Positions 37,901 to 50,021 are shown, numbered from the stretch's first letter. The stretch is DNA of 64,000 bases from Artemia franciscana (GCF_032884065.1 NC_088867.1:1488001-1552000); one strand, 5' to 3'. The notes: a model not told the origin generated them from the letters alone. Translations and numbers: made by a program.

Positions 37901-40900
37901 GAGCTATTTGATTTATATTTGAAATACTATAATTGTTTTTTAATTTTTAATGTGTTAAATTAATGTAATTGAAACAAATTCTACTAACATTATTAAATAT
38001 AATTTCTTTTAACTATAACTTATTGAACAAAAATTTAAGTTCTCTAAATATAACGCCCATCTTATCAATTATATGAACATTTGCAATACTAGGCAAACCA
38101 TTTAAAAATCTTCTTAAATTAATTAATTAAATTAATTAAATTAAATTAAGTTTTTAAGCATTTAGGCAATCAGAAATTTTATCTGCCGATGACAAGATCG
38201 CGTCCAATTTATTTTTTTTTTATTTCAAAGTTAATCCTTAAACATTACGCCAATCATAAATTTATATAACCCTCTCAGAAATTGTTTTGATATGTGCCAC
38301 AAAGTGGAGGAATCATGTCTCAGAACTCTTGGAAAATCTGCCGATGACAATTTAATTAGTAAAACACATCTTGAAAATGACCTTTAAAATCAGACAATCA
38401 GTCTTAATAAACTGACAAAAAAAAATTAATTAGATGATTAATACTAAACTACTATTTCATTTTTTAGCCGCCTCACGTAGAATTATTGTTAGGCGGCAAA
38501 CTGAAAACGTTAAACCGGCTGTAGCTGTAATTGACAAGAAAACAGTTGCCGCTGTAGCAGACAAAAGGGTAGCTGCTGAACAAGTCCTAGACAAAAAAAC
38601 AGAAGGCGCAGAAGAACTAGAAGAACGTTTTGTAAACAGTGAGTGATTATGATTTAATTTAAAACACAATATATTCAACCATTGATGGTTATTAAAACTA
38701 ACTGTCGTCAAATTTTTCTTTGTCAGACTGAAGAAAAATACCTTTTCTCACCAAAACTTATAAAAAACAAGAATTGTTCACCTGTCTTGGTCTTCAACTT
38801 TTGTTTTTTCTCCCTTTTCTTTCCTTGCATCTGTCTTTTTCCTCCAATTTTAAAGGTTTTATTTATTTGAATATCAATATTATGAAGTTCTATCTGTAAT
38901 TTCTTAGGATCAGCTTGGAATTTTTTTCTTTTCATTTCTTTTTTAATGCTTCAAATACATCTTTCATATATAGTGTTCAATCAACTGTGTTATTTACCCA
39001 TCATAAGTTTATTTTATTAAAGATAAACAAGTGTTTTGCTGTATTTGCGTAATTTATTTTTTGCCTTTTTCAATGATCTTGTATGCTTTGTTTGTAAGAA
39101 AAAATAACGGAAAAATCCCTCCTCCCAAAGGATTTGTTTTCTAGACAGTTCAATCCTGGTAGAAATTAAATTAAAAAAACAAGTTTTTTTAAATGAAAGT
39201 AAGGAGCGACATTAAAACTTAAAACGAACAGAGATTACTCCGTATATGAAAGGGGCTTTTCCTCCTCGACACCCCGCTCCTTACGCTAAAGTTTTTTATT
39301 GTTTTAAAAAGTAGAGTTGCGAGAAAGAATCAAACTTTAGCGCAAGGAGCGGGGTGTCGAGGAGGAAAAGCCCCTTTCATATACGGAGTAATCTCTGTTC
39401 GTTTTAAGTTTTAATGTCGCTCCTTACTTTCATTTAAAAAAAACTTGTTTTTTTTATTTAATCTCTGAAAGTTTTTGAATTAATGCATGTCTGATTTTGG
39501 CTCTCCGTACATAAATTATTAAAATGAAATTTGCATATTAATTCTTTTTTTGGCTAAATGGCTTTCTCTTAATTTTGATCAGACGATTTTGAGAAATAAG
39601 GGTTGGGGAAGGAGGTCTAGTTCCCCTCCAATTTTTCGGTTACTTAAGAAAGGCAACTAGATCTTTTAATTTTTAACGAACGTTTTTATTAGTAAAAAAA
39701 ATAGGTAACTTAAGAGATAACTTACGTAACAAACTTTTATATTCTTATATTTTGATTATATATATGAGGGGGTTGGTCCCCTCATTAATACCTCGCTCTT
39801 CACACTAAATCTTGTTTTATCCCTATTCTTTAAGAATGACCCCTGAATCAGAAAGGCCGTAGAATAAATAGTTGAAATTATTTAAAAAAAATTTAGCATA
39901 GAGAGCGAAGTATTTATCTCCTCCTAAATACCTCGCTCTTTATGCTAAAGTATTTTTAGAACCCCTCATATGCGTAATAATCTCTGTTCGTTTTAAGTTT
40001 TAATGCTTCTCCTTACTTTCAATTGAAAAAACTTTTTAATGTTTATATTTTCATTGTTTTTTTTATAGTAATGCTAGAAAGTCCTGCGCCCTTTTCATTG
40101 AATTTCTCTTCCCCCATGAAATATTCCTCCAAGGAAAGATCCTCCCATATAGCCCCCTCCCCTGAACCCTACACCCAAACCAAAAAATCCCCCTGATAAC
40201 GTCGGTACACTTCCCAGTAACCATTACTGTATGTAAACACTGGTCAAAGTTTGTAACTTGCAGCCCCTCCCCCAGGGACTGTGGGGGGTAAGTCATCCCC
40301 AAAAACATAGTTATTATGGTTTTCGACTATGCGGAACAAAATGGCTATTTCAAAATTTTGATCTGTTGAATTTGGGAAAAAAATGAGCGTGGGAGGGGGC
40401 CTAGGTGCCCTCCAATTTTTTTGGTCACTTAAAAAGGGCACTAGAACTTTTCATTTCCGTTAGAATGAGCCCTCTTGCAACACTCTAGGACCACGTGGTC
40501 GATACGATGACCCCTTGGAAAAAAAACAAAAAAAAAACAAAAAAACAAATAAACACGCACCCGTGATTTGTCTTCTGGCAAAAAATACGAAATTCCACAT
40601 TTTTGTAGATAGGAGCTCGAAACGTCTACAGTAGGGTTCTATGATACGCTGAATGCGATGGTGTGATTTTCGTTAAGATCCTATGACTCTTAGGGGGTGT
40701 TACCCCCTATTTTCCAAAATAAGGCAAATTTTCTCAGGCTCGTAACTTTTGATGACAAAGACTAAATTTGATGAAACTTATATATTTAAAATCAGTATAA
40801 AAATCCGATTCTTTTGATATATCTTTTAGCATCGAAATTCCGTTTTTTAGAGTTTCGTTTACTATTGAGCCGGGTCGCTCCTTACTACAGTTCGTTACCA

Positions 40901-43900
40901 CGAACTGTTTCATTTGACCCGGACAATTGCCCTTAAATTAAACATTACCTATTACGTATAAAATTGCTTATTGCGTATATGAGGGGGTTACTTCTCCACA
41001 ACACCTCGGTCTTAAAGCTACAGTTTATCAGCACTTTAAAAAAAAGCTTCTTAATTCTATTTGGAAAAAAAAAACTTTTCGTAATTTTTCAAATTCAGCA
41101 ATTACTTTGTTCCAATTGATTACCTTGAAAGAATAGCTATATCCCTTTAAGTTGCTTCGTGCCAAGTGTTTTTAGCTCATTTTTGCTGCTTTTCTCCCAT
41201 ATTTATCAACTAAAATTTGCCACCCTATGGCTGTCAATAACTGTATAACTACTTTTGAAGGGTTTTTTCATTCAAAATAAAAATTACAGGATTTAGAAAC
41301 TTTTTATGATTTCAGTATTTTTACCAGCTAACTTTCTATTCACCTTGGCATGTTCATTAGAACCAAAAAGAAATGATTTTTGAATTTATTTTGAACTTTG
41401 CCATTTGAATTTTATTAATCTTACCATCTTACCAATTTTCCATTTATGTTTGCCAAAAAATCAATTTTAAAGTTCGTTTAAAGTTTTGCACCTTGGTATC
41501 TACCTTGAATAGAATATGTTTTCAAACAGTTCGTGGTAACGAACTGTAGTAAGGAGCGATCCGGCTCAATAGGAACCAAAACTCTAAAAAATTGAATTTT
41601 GATATCAATAGCTACATCAAAAGAATCGCATTTTAAACCTGATTTTAAATATATAAGTTTCATCAAGTTTAGTCTTATCCATCAAAAGTTACGAGCCTGA
41701 GAAAATTTGCCTTATTTAGGAAAATAGGGGGAAACACACCCTAAAAATTGTAGGATCTTAACGAAAATGGCACCATCAGATTCAGCGTATCAGAGAACCC
41801 TACTGTAGAAGTTTCAAGCTCCTATCTACAAAAATGTGGAATTTTGCATTTTTTGCCAGAAGACAAATCACGGGTGCGTGTTTATTTGTTTGTTTTTTTT
41901 TTGTTTTTTTTTTTTTTTTTCCCAGGGGTCATCGTATCGACCAAGTGGTCCTAGAATGTCACAAGAGGGCTCATTCTAACGGAAATGAAAAGTTCTAGTG
42001 CCCTTTTTAAGTGACCAAAAAATTGGAGGGCATCTAGGCCCCCTCCCATGCTCATTTTTTTCCCAAAGTCAACGGATCAAAATTTTGAGATAGCCATTTT
42101 GTTTAGCATAGTCGAAAATCATAATAACTATGTTTTTGGGGATGACTTACTCCCCCACAGTCCCTGGGGGAGGGGTTGCAAGTATCAAACTTCAACCAGT
42201 GTTTACATATAATAATGGTTATTGGGAAGTGTACAGACGTTTTCAGGGGGATTTTTTTTGGTTTTGGGGGTAGGGTTGAGGGAGGGGGCTATGTGGGAGG
42301 ATCTTTCCTTGGAGAAATATGCCATGGGGGAAAAAATTCAATGAAAAGGGCGCAGGACGAATATGGTCACGTTAGAAAAAAACGTCAAATTAAGAGCTTA
42401 ACATACAATGCTGGGTGTTCGGAGCCTCTCTATTATGGAGTATAATTTGAAAATAACACAACTATACGAGCGATAAAACATATATACCACAACCATAACT
42501 CAACTAACGAAAGAACTGCTAAGAGATAACACAACTATAAAGCGAAAACAGGTGAAAACTAACGGGAAAATAAACGAACTAAGAGGTGGAAGGGGCCCAG
42601 AGAAAAAATATAATCCTTTTTCAATTTTGAGCCTAACTTCTGCAAAGGAGTAATAATGTCAGAAGCCCCGAAATACCGAATTATTTTCTTTTCAAACAGT
42701 TCGTGGTAAGGAACTGTAGTAAGGGGCGACCCGGCTCAATAGTAAACGAAATTCTAAAAAACGGAATTTTGATGCTAAAAGATACATCAAAAGAATCGAA
42801 TTTTTACGCTGATTCTAAATATATAAGTTTCAATTAATTTAGTCTTTGTCATCAAAAGTTACGAGCCTGAGAAAATTTGTCCTATTTTGGAAAAAAGGGG
42901 GAAATATCCCCTAAAAGTCATAGAATCTTAACGAAAATCACACTATCGCATTCGGTATATCAGAGAACTATATAGCAAAAATTTCAAGCTCCTATCTAAA
43001 AAATGTGGAATTTTGTATTTCTTGCCAGAAGACAAATCACGGGTGCGTGTTTATTTGTTTTTTGTTTTTTTTTTTCCCAAAGGTCCTAGACAAAGGTCCT
43101 ATCGACCAAGTGGTCCTAGAATGTCGCGAGAGGGCTCATTCTAACGGAAATGAAAAGTTCTAGTGTCCTTTTTAAGTGACCAAAAAAATTGGAGGGCAAA
43201 TAGGCCCCCTCTCATGCTCATTTTTTTCCAAAAGTCAACAGATTAAAATTTTAAGATAGCCATTTTGTTCAGCATAGTCGAAAACCATAAGAACTATGTC
43301 TTTGGGAATGACTTACTCCCCCACAATCCCTGAGGGAGGGGCTGCAAGTTACAAACTTTGACCAATGTTTACATATAGTAATGGTTATTGGGAAGTGTAC
43401 AGACGTTTTCATGGGGATTTTTTGGTTTGGGGGGTGGGGTTGATGGGAGAGGGCTTTGTGGGAGGATCTTTCCTTTGAGGAATATGTCAGGGGGGAAGAA
43501 AAATTCAATGAAAAGGGCGCAGGATTTTCTAGCATTACTATAAAAAAACAATGAAAAAATAAACATGAAAACGTTTTTTCAAATGAAAGTAAGGAATAGC
43601 ATTGAAATTTAAAACGAACAGAGATTATTACGCATATGAGGGGTTCTAAAAATACTTTAGCATAAAGAGCGAGGTATTTAGGAGGAGATAAATACCTCGC
43701 TCTTTATGCAAAAATATTTTTAGTGATTTCAACTATTTATTCTACGGCCTTTTTGATTCAGGGGTCATTCTTAAAGAATTGGGACAAAACTTACGATTTA
43801 GTGTAAAGAGCGAGGTATATTTTTTACTAATAAAAACGTTCATTGAATATTAAAAGTTCTAGTGGCCTTTTTAAGTAACCGAAAAATTGGAGGGCACCTA

Positions 43901-46900
43901 GGCCTCCTTCCTCACCCCTTATTTCTCAAAATCGTCTGATCAAAACTAAGAGAAAGCCATTTAGCCAAAAAAAAAATTAATATACTAATTTCATTTCAAT
44001 AATTTATGTGCGGAGAGCCAAAATCAAACATGCATTAATTCAAAAACGTTCAGAAATTAAATAAAAAAAAACTAGTTTTTTTTAACTGAAAGTAAGGAGC
44101 GACATTAAAACTGAAAACGAACAGAAATTACTTCGTATATGAAATGGGTTGTCCCCTCCGCAGTCCCACGCTCTTTACGCTAAAGTTTTTAATTGTTTTA
44201 AAAAGTAGAATTGTGGCAAAGAGTCAAACTTTAGCGTAAAGAGCGAGGGACTGCGGAGGGGACAACCCATTTCATATACGAAGTAATTTCTGTTCGTTTT
44301 CAGTTTTAATGTCGCTCCTTACTTTCAGTTAAAAAAACTAGTTTTTTTTTATTTAATTTTTTAAAGATTGAAAGTCATACTTTCATTGATTAGTGATTTT
44401 TATAAATTTATGTTTTTTTAGTTCGATTAATCGCTTATTAGCTAAGTAAGACATTTTCGTCTTTTTCAGATGGTGTCAGAAGGAAAGTAGTGCAAACTCA
44501 AACTCAGCTAACATCGACTTCTATTCAACAAGGAGGAGTTTCAGCTCCTCGTGAGTAAATTTTTTAGTACAATTCTTTTTTTGGGAAATCCAGGGTAGGG
44601 TTGCATACCCTAGCTTAAGTGAAATTTTTCCAGTTTACTTTACATTTATATGAACATGTCAAGTAGAAAAAATTCACCTCCATACGAATTGAAAACCAAC
44701 AAGTTGCGCGAAAAAATGAATAGGAAAGTATTCTATACTTGAAGTAAAATTGTCTCTCTTCCAAAATCCCGGATCCGCTATTTTTTTTTTTTTTGTAAAT
44801 TCTTTAATCTCAAAGTTTGACTTTCCTTCATTGTTTAAGGAAATGTGCATTTTGTTTATTGCTGAAAGGCCCACAAGCAGAATTTCAAACCCTAAATAAA
44901 AAATTATTGTACTAGTGTTAAGCTGCACAGAAATAAGCACTAAGGAGGATAATAATGGCCTTTGTAAAAAAAAAAAAATCTTTGAATGTTTCGATATAGA
45001 AACTTTCTGTATATCTATTATCCAATAAAGCGGTGGTTCCTGACCGGTTTTGGGTCTGGCCCCACCTAGGCATTTCTAATTCTTTGGCATTTTTATTTCT
45101 TTGTGGTATTTAAATTTTGTTGTTAGAAAATTTTACATGTATTTACATGTTAAACTGAAAATAAGCCAAATTACTAGGAGCGAAAAAGTGTATTCCAAAA
45201 AGAACATAATGTTCCAAATATTTTAACTGTAAAGTTAAAATTAAAAAGTCTAGTTATCTCCAAAAATTACGCAGCATTGTATTCCTTTTAAGTCCCATTC
45301 ATTCAGCCGCGAGATCAGCCCTGTTGAACTTCTCTCTAGCAAGTACCAGCTAATCCTGGCTAATCCTCTAGCTAATCCTGGCTTAGGCAACCAGGTGTCA
45401 GTTGAAGATATAGTTTCTAATTCAAGGTCTGTGTCTCGATTTTGTTCCTTAGTCTAGAATGTCCCATCCTTGTAATGATTGCTACAGAAAATGTGGAACT
45501 GGGTCATTCCAGTGTTCTGAGTGCATGGTTGCACCCAGCTTGTGCCGCCATCACAAAAAGTAGTCGCCTAAAAAACCCCAAATGGTTATGCGTATAGTGC
45601 CGATCAACAATGGTCGTAAATGACGAGATTATTACCAACGATAACCATCCTGAAGTGATCCAACTACCCGAGGTTAAAAAACCCCACCTTATTTCTATTG
45701 AAGAAAATTCAACTAATTCCAATGATAACCAACTGGAAGTGATCCTTCCAATTTGTATTGTTGATTCCCCATCCATACCTCGTTTTTTGAATAACGATAA
45801 AAATAGTTCCCCTGGATCGATTGATTCTGCAAAAAACACCACCTAGCATCAACCCCAAATTACCCCACAGATTTCTTGCTCCAGTAAAGATGAATTGACG
45901 TGCGATGCAAAAAAGGCTAGTATGTTTGAGCCCCATACCTGTGAAGATTGCAGAAATCGTCAATCTCAAGAAACGGATTATTGCTGTTTTTTAGTTTTTT
46001 ACTGTTTTAGTTTTGAGTTTTTTAACTGTTTAACTTAAGTTTTTTTAACTTAAGTTTTTCACTGTTTTAAAAAGAAGAGTTGAGAGAAAGAGTCAAACTT
46101 TAGCGTAAAGAGCGGGGCGTTGGCGAGGAAGCAGCCCCTCTCATATACAAAGTAATTTCTGTTCGTTTTAAGTTTTAATGTCGCTCCTTACTTTCAGTTA
46201 AAAAAAAACTTGCTTTTTTATATTTAATTTTTAGTAAGAGTCACCTTTACCTAAAGGTTATTCAAGTGCCTAACTTATCAAAGTATGATGAAACCCTCTG
46301 GCTAAGTGTTAGACCTAAACACCCCCTCGTCCATCTAGTATTATTGCAATAGCTGTTTTCTATTACTCCCCAAATCAAAATATTGAGTCAAAACGTAAGT
46401 TTATCCAGCAATTACAGGCAAGTGCTGATTTTGTTATTTCTAAGTACCCCAATGCTGGCCTTTTCTTAGTTGGCGATGCCAACGACCTTAAGATGGATTC
46501 TTTTTGTGATTCACTTAAAGTAAAGCAAATTGTTAAAACACCGACGACTCGGCGAAATACCTCTCTTGATGTTGTTTTAACTAATATGTAAAATTTTTGC
46601 AGCCCTCCCTCAACTTTGCCCCCATTAGGTGAGAGTTATCATGTTTCCATTCTTTTGTCCCCCTCCTCAAACTTTAAGAATACTTTCTCAATAGCTTATA
46701 GCACTTACCGCCCTCTTCAAAATTCTGGTCTTCTTTCTTTCGGTATGTGGCTGAGTACTGAAGATTGGTCCGACATTCATAGTTTACAAAACCTTGATGA
46801 GAAAACAGCCAGGTTTCATAAAAAGCTAATTGATAAACATCAAATTCGTTTCTCAGAAAAAAGGTTCTAAAGGTGCTCAAGTAATTAACCCTTTATTAAT

Positions 46901-49900
46901 CAAACAATAAAAATAATAATTAAAACCAAATTGAAGCTGTTTAAAAATGGTAAAAAAATGGTTGATAAAGCCAATATACTAAGAAAATCAATTTAAAGAG
47001 AAATTTGTAAATTGGCACGATCGTACTACAAAAATAAGATAGAAGAATTGTTCACTAATAAGCCAAAAAACTCGGTATTCCGAGGTTAAAAAGCTATGTG
47101 GCAGGAGTTTTGACCTGCTCAATTTCAACTTACCAGAGCCCCCTGATTTTACTGCAAATAGTCTAAATAAATTTCTCGCTTCCATTGTCCAGAGCCTTCC
47201 AGCATTTCCAATCTAATTATCAACAGGAGCCGAATCCCCCTTTTTCCCAGCTGTTTTCTCGTCTGAGATTGAAAGAAGAATCGATAAACTAAGAAATACA
47301 AGTGTTTGTCCTTTAGATATCCCATTTCCTCTTATTAGAGGCTTCGGGGACTTCCTGTCTAAGCCCTTGTCTGTCCTGTTTAACGAAATTACTAAGTCTG
47401 GGCAAATTCCAAAAATTTGGAAACAGGGTTTCATTACCCCTTTGAAAAAGAAAAACGGGAAGCCAGGGTTTGAAGGCGTTCGACCTATTACTCTTACTCC
47501 TATTTTTTCGAAATTTTATGAAGGATTCCTCGCAGATTTGCTAAAGGAAAAAATCCTACCTCTTACTGACCTGAAGCAATTTGGAAACCTAAAATCAACT
47601 TCTACTTCCCACTGCCTCGTTTCTCTTACTGACCACATTGGGAAAATCTTCGAAAAGCCTAATTCCTGGCTAAACTTAATTTCCATTGACTTTCAGAAAG
47701 CCTTTGACTTTGTTAACCACAATATTTTAATTGAGAAACCAGAAAGCGAGTTCAATATCGATCCCTTACTGGTAAAATTGGTTGCCTCCTTTTTAAGAAA
47801 TAGATCGAAGGTGGTTAAATACCAAAACCATTACTCAAATCCTCTCCCTATCTACAATTCCATGCCCCAAGGAACTCTCCTAGGCCCCCTCCTTTTTCAG
47901 TCATGATTAACAGCCTCGCGAAGGAAGTTCCTGACCGTTGGAAATTTGTTGATGACCTAACGATTGTTGAAAGTTGCTTAAGAAATTTAATAAGTGACCC
48001 TATGAGTATCCTCAATGAAATTGGAAGCGAGGCTTTGGACCTAGATATGACAGTAAACCCCTCTAAGTCCATGATAATGCCGATTTGTTTCCTCAAATCC
48101 TCGCCCTGTTTTCTTAATCCTGTCCCTCCTGAAATTTATGCGTCCTCGGTTATATTACTTGGAGTCACAATTTCTTCAAATTTAAAGTGGGATATCCACG
48201 GTAAAGGTATCATCCATAAAGCTAATGTGTCTATCGCCCTCCTTAAGCTCCAAAATAAATATAGCGTCCCCCCTTCTCACTCCTTAAGGTTGTACGCGTC
48301 TTTTGTCCGCCCTCATCTTGAATATGCTTGTCCAGTTTGGCACCCTGGCATCTTCCGTGAAGAATCAGACAAAATTGAGTCAATACAAAAAAGAGCCTTG
48401 CGAATAATTTTCCAAGAAGGCAAGGTGCCTTACTCTCTGCTCCTAAAAAAAAGATAGTTTGGAATCCTTGAGCGAAGGAGGTCGTCGTTGTGCCTCCGTT
48501 TTTCAAAAAATGCAATAACGAACCCCCAGACGGCAGGTATTTTCCCCAAACGTCACTCACCATCCAGACTACGACTTTCTGAGCCCATCTCAGTTTTGTC
48601 CCCCATTCGCTGCGTTACTTCCAGATATGAACAAACCCTTGTCCCCTTCATCACAGAAAAAAATAAATAAAATATACAACTAGTTTCTCCCACTTTTTAT
48701 TTGTTTTTTTTTTCATGTGAGGAGCTTTAGGTCGTTGCACTAATTTGCTTGCCCCCCGCTGTTTTGGTTTACTTTCCCTTTTAATTCATATGTGTTTTTC
48801 GTTTGTTTTATGCTTCGTTCTTTTTTTTTTGTGAGTTTTGGACTTTTTTAGTGTCCCTTTTAATTTGTAGATATATATGTTTATTTCTTGTTCTTTTCTG
48901 TATTATTTGATTTTTGTTTGTTCCCTTCCCTTTTTTCGACTTGTATTTGTTCAAGTTTAGTTTGACTGTTTTTTTTACTCATAATTAGATTATTCATTAT
49001 TATTAGTGTTTTTTGCTTTGTTTGCTTTATTAGTCGACTCTGAAATCCGAATTCGGCCCTTGCAGGGCTTATGATAGTGATCTTTTTGAAATAAATATCT
49101 GATCTTATTTTACCATTCATTTGAAACTCAATAAATTACTAATAAAAAAGATTTTGGTCATTTTTTTTTCCAGTAAGGAGAACTACCCCTTGCAGACAAT
49201 GCTCCTTGACCCAGGGATTGAAACACGACAATGAGTCTTTTAGTATAAATATTATGTAATATTTTGGTTCTTCGGTTACTAAAACATTAATCTACGGGCT
49301 CAACGTATTTTATCGAATATTTAGATTTTTATATTTAAAATTCAGTACTTAATGTTAGCTTAAAACAACTTAAGTGCCAAAATCTGATTTCACTTGAATT
49401 ATTATTCACTGTTTTTTTTTAGTAACCGTTTTAAATTGTAAAATCAAAAGCATTTTCCGTTTGAGTGCTACATTTGCTTTGTTCTAATCAAAAAGCCTTT
49501 TAAATAGAAACTTTATTCCAGTTGCTGGTGGTGTTGGCGGATTTAATAGTGCGCTTACTCAACCTAGCTTTGGACAAACAGTGCTTGGTCAAACTGCTGT
49601 TGGTAAACCAGGATTGAGTCAAACGGGCTTCGGACAATCTGGACTCGGTCAAACCGGTCTTGGCCAGTCCACTCTGGGTCAAACTGGTTTCGGACAAACT
49701 GGACTTGGTCAAACCGGTCTTGGTCAGTCCACACTAGGTCAAACTGGTTTTGGACAAACTGGACTCGGGCAAACTGGTCTTGGTCAGTCCTCACTGGGTC
49801 AAACTGGTTTTGGACAAACTGGAATCGGTCATACGGGTCTTGGTCACTCCTCACTTAGTCAACCAGTTGGCTTCCAGCCTGGTTCTGGAGTTGGTGGTGC

Positions 49901-50021
49901 TAATGTTGACTTTACAAATGTAGGTCCGAATGGACGCCCTGCTTTGAGTTTTCAACAGCCAGGACTGTCTATCAACCTAAGAGAAAAAGAAAAAAGCGCA
50001 AACAAAGAAGCAAAAAAATAA
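34938..50021 (+). CDS. Gene B: secreted Gly/Gln-rich pentapeptide-repeat protein (spliced, 266 aa)
   Basis: Join of 34938-34986, 38468-38638, 44470-44550 and 49522-50021; 801 nt with GT-AG introns, all phase 1. Signal peptide MKANCLALIFLVAAASA, then a second basic pair (SRRIIVRRQT) and an acidic/Lys-rich region (DKKTEGAEELEERFVN). A Gln/Thr-rich exon 3 follows, then a repeat domain with four 20-residue units (residues 136-215). Unlike gene A it ends in a 50-residue non-repeat tail (PGSGVGGANVDFTNVGPNG ... ) finishing with a Lys/Glu-rich EKEKSANKEAKK. I recognise no named family. Same promoter and exon plan as gene A. Introns contain R elements and a LINE. Poly(A) signal at 50056. Confidence 0.8.
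35169..35240 (+). pseudogene. Relic third copy of the family's exon 1
   Basis: 'caaatcagtagtc', 'aagcttcttacgagttgaaa' and 'atgaaagcta' follow the order and spacing of the initiator, 5' leader and start codon of gene B. The ATG at 35212 opens a frame of only nine codons before TAG, no TATA box is kept and no donor is present. It lies 225 bp into intron 1 of gene B. Confidence 0.6.
35280..36110 (-). mobile_element. LINE 3' end plus 3' UTR, inverted relative to 31920-32790
   Basis: Minus-strand copy of the same unit: LINE C-terminal codons (RRRSVRSCVGL at about 36100-36065), 'cttggcactaatattgaaag', the A-rich 3' UTR, and the tRNA-like end with 'gggttaaagccctgagtcac' near 35440. Located in intron 1 of gene B. 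Confidence 0.65.
36111..36919. other. Intron 1 of gene B, simple-sequence-rich part
   Basis: Short local repeats of 'tttttagtgtt' and 'acgctagtgtttacttttaatc' at 36340-36600; no gene seen. Confidence 0.45.
36920..37230 (+). mobile_element. R-family element, old fragment
   Basis: Diverged landmarks 'cgggagaaatacatcctcga', 'gtatcaagctcctatctgca' and 'gcgtgtttacttgttta' in family order. Confidence 0.5.
37231..38467. other. Intron 1 of gene B, last part
   Basis: AT-rich; a 'ttaattaaa' run lies at 38118-38150. No element recognised. Confidence 0.45.
38468..38638 (+). CDS. Gene B exon 2
   Basis: Acceptor 'cattttttag' ends at 38467; donor 'aaca|gtgagt'. Encodes AASRRIIVRRQTENVKPAVA and then DKK-containing charged sequence ending EERFVN. 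Four codons shorter than gene A exon 2, mainly in the middle. Confidence 0.85.
38639..39166. other. Intron 2 of gene B, first part
   Basis: T-rich; short frames here are low complexity. Confidence 0.45.
39167..40911 (-). mobile_element. R-family element, full length
   Basis: Minus orientation. Foldback palindrome at 39185-39440 (arms about 105 bp, loop about 45 bp), a second one at 39885-39965, hairpin 'cagttcgttaccacgaactg' at 40888-40907. Arms share copy-specific changes (see findings). Confidence 0.9.
40912..41521. other. Spacer within intron 2 of gene B
   Basis: Begins with a short R-like scrap ('gcgtatatgagggggtt' at 40973); otherwise nothing recognised. Confidence 0.45.
41522..42356 (+). 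mobile_element. R-family element, 3'-truncated
   Basis: Hairpin at 41526-41545 and the first half of the family, stopping abruptly after 'gaaaagggcgcagga' where other copies continue with 'ttttctagcattac'. Confidence 0.85.
42357..42691. other. Unique sequence between R copies
   Basis: A/C-rich 335-bp segment with no relative in the window. Confidence 0.45.
42692..44352 (+). mobile_element. R-family element, full length with internal deletion
   Basis: Hairpin 'cagttcgtggtaaggaactg' at 42696-42715. The module after 'gtaaagagcgaggtat' (43802) jumps directly to 'attttttactaataaaaacg', so about 70 bp is missing. The terminal palindrome at 44085-44330 has nearly perfect arms. Ends 117 bp before exon 3 of gene B. 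Confidence 0.9.
44470..44550 (+). CDS. Gene B exon 3
   Basis: Acceptor 'gtctttttcag' ends at 44469; donor 'cctc|gtgagt'. Encodes NGVRRKVVQTQTQLTSTSIQ then QGGVSAP. Twelve bases longer than gene A exon 3, with the same phase. Confidence 0.8.
44551..45429. other. Intron 3 of gene B, first part
   Basis: No element recognised before the LINE. Confidence 0.4.
45459..45563 (+). pseudogene. LINE ORF1 N-terminus, zinc-finger-like
   Basis: A 34-codon frame with spacing C-x2-C-x3-C-x6-C-x2-C-x6-C-x-H-H, like the PHD/RING-type finger found at the front of some LINE ORF1 proteins. A TAG at 45561 ends it; related polar sequence continues in other frames to about 45990. Confidence 0.5.
46010..46230 (+). 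mobile_element. R-family foldback fragment inside the LINE
   Basis: 'actttagcgtaaagagcggg', 'catatacaaagtaatttctg' and 'gtcgctccttactttcagtt' are the right arm of an R palindrome; the left arm is lost. Confidence 0.75.
46345..46590 (+). pseudogene. LINE endonuclease fragment
   Basis: Encodes AIAVFYSPPNQNIESK, FLVGDANDLK (GDFN-like motif with F replaced) and TRRNTSLDVVLTN, the distal motifs of an APE-type endonuclease; truncated at the front. Confidence 0.6.
47215..48670 (+). pseudogene. LINE reverse transcriptase
   Basis: RT motifs in order: IPKIWKQGFITPLKK, VRPITLTPIFSKFYEG, SIDFQKAFDFVNHNIL (first catalytic Asp present), SMPQGTLLGPLLF, a one-base frame change near 47903, KFVDDLTIVE near 47945 (catalytic Asp pair intact), VNPSKSMIM, ILLGVTISSNLKW and FVRPHLEYACPVWHPG. 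A TAG at 48455 splits the C-terminus, which continues to 48670. Loss of the frame, not of the catalytic residues, inactivates it. Confidence 0.8.
49111..49521. other. End of intron 3 of gene B
   Basis: AT-rich sequence leading to the exon 4 acceptor; nothing else recognised. Confidence 0.5.
49522..50021 (+). CDS. Gene B exon 4 (repeat domain and C-terminus)
   Basis: Acceptor 'ctttattccag' ends at 49521. After VAGGVGGFNSALTQPSFGQ the frame enters four 60-bp units (49626-49685, -49745, -49805, -49865), each four pentads of the form GFGQT GLGQT GLGQS TLGQT; the last unit is degenerate (GIGHT, GLGHS, SLSQP). The tail is non-repetitive and Lys-rich at its end. Each full unit is 35% Gly and 20% Gln. 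Confidence 0.85.

Larger units (their letters stand above)
45430..49110 (+). mobile_element. CR1-superfamily LINE in intron 3 of gene B
   Basis: ORF1 remnants with a Cys/His cluster, endonuclease fragment (about 46345-46590) and a long RT (47215-48670), then a T-rich 3' UTR ending near 'tgatagtgatctttttgaaa'. A piece of R element (46010-46230) interrupts the ORF1/endonuclease junction. Frameshifts and stops show it is dead, though the RT core is better kept than in the LINE at 4388. Confidence 0.8.
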
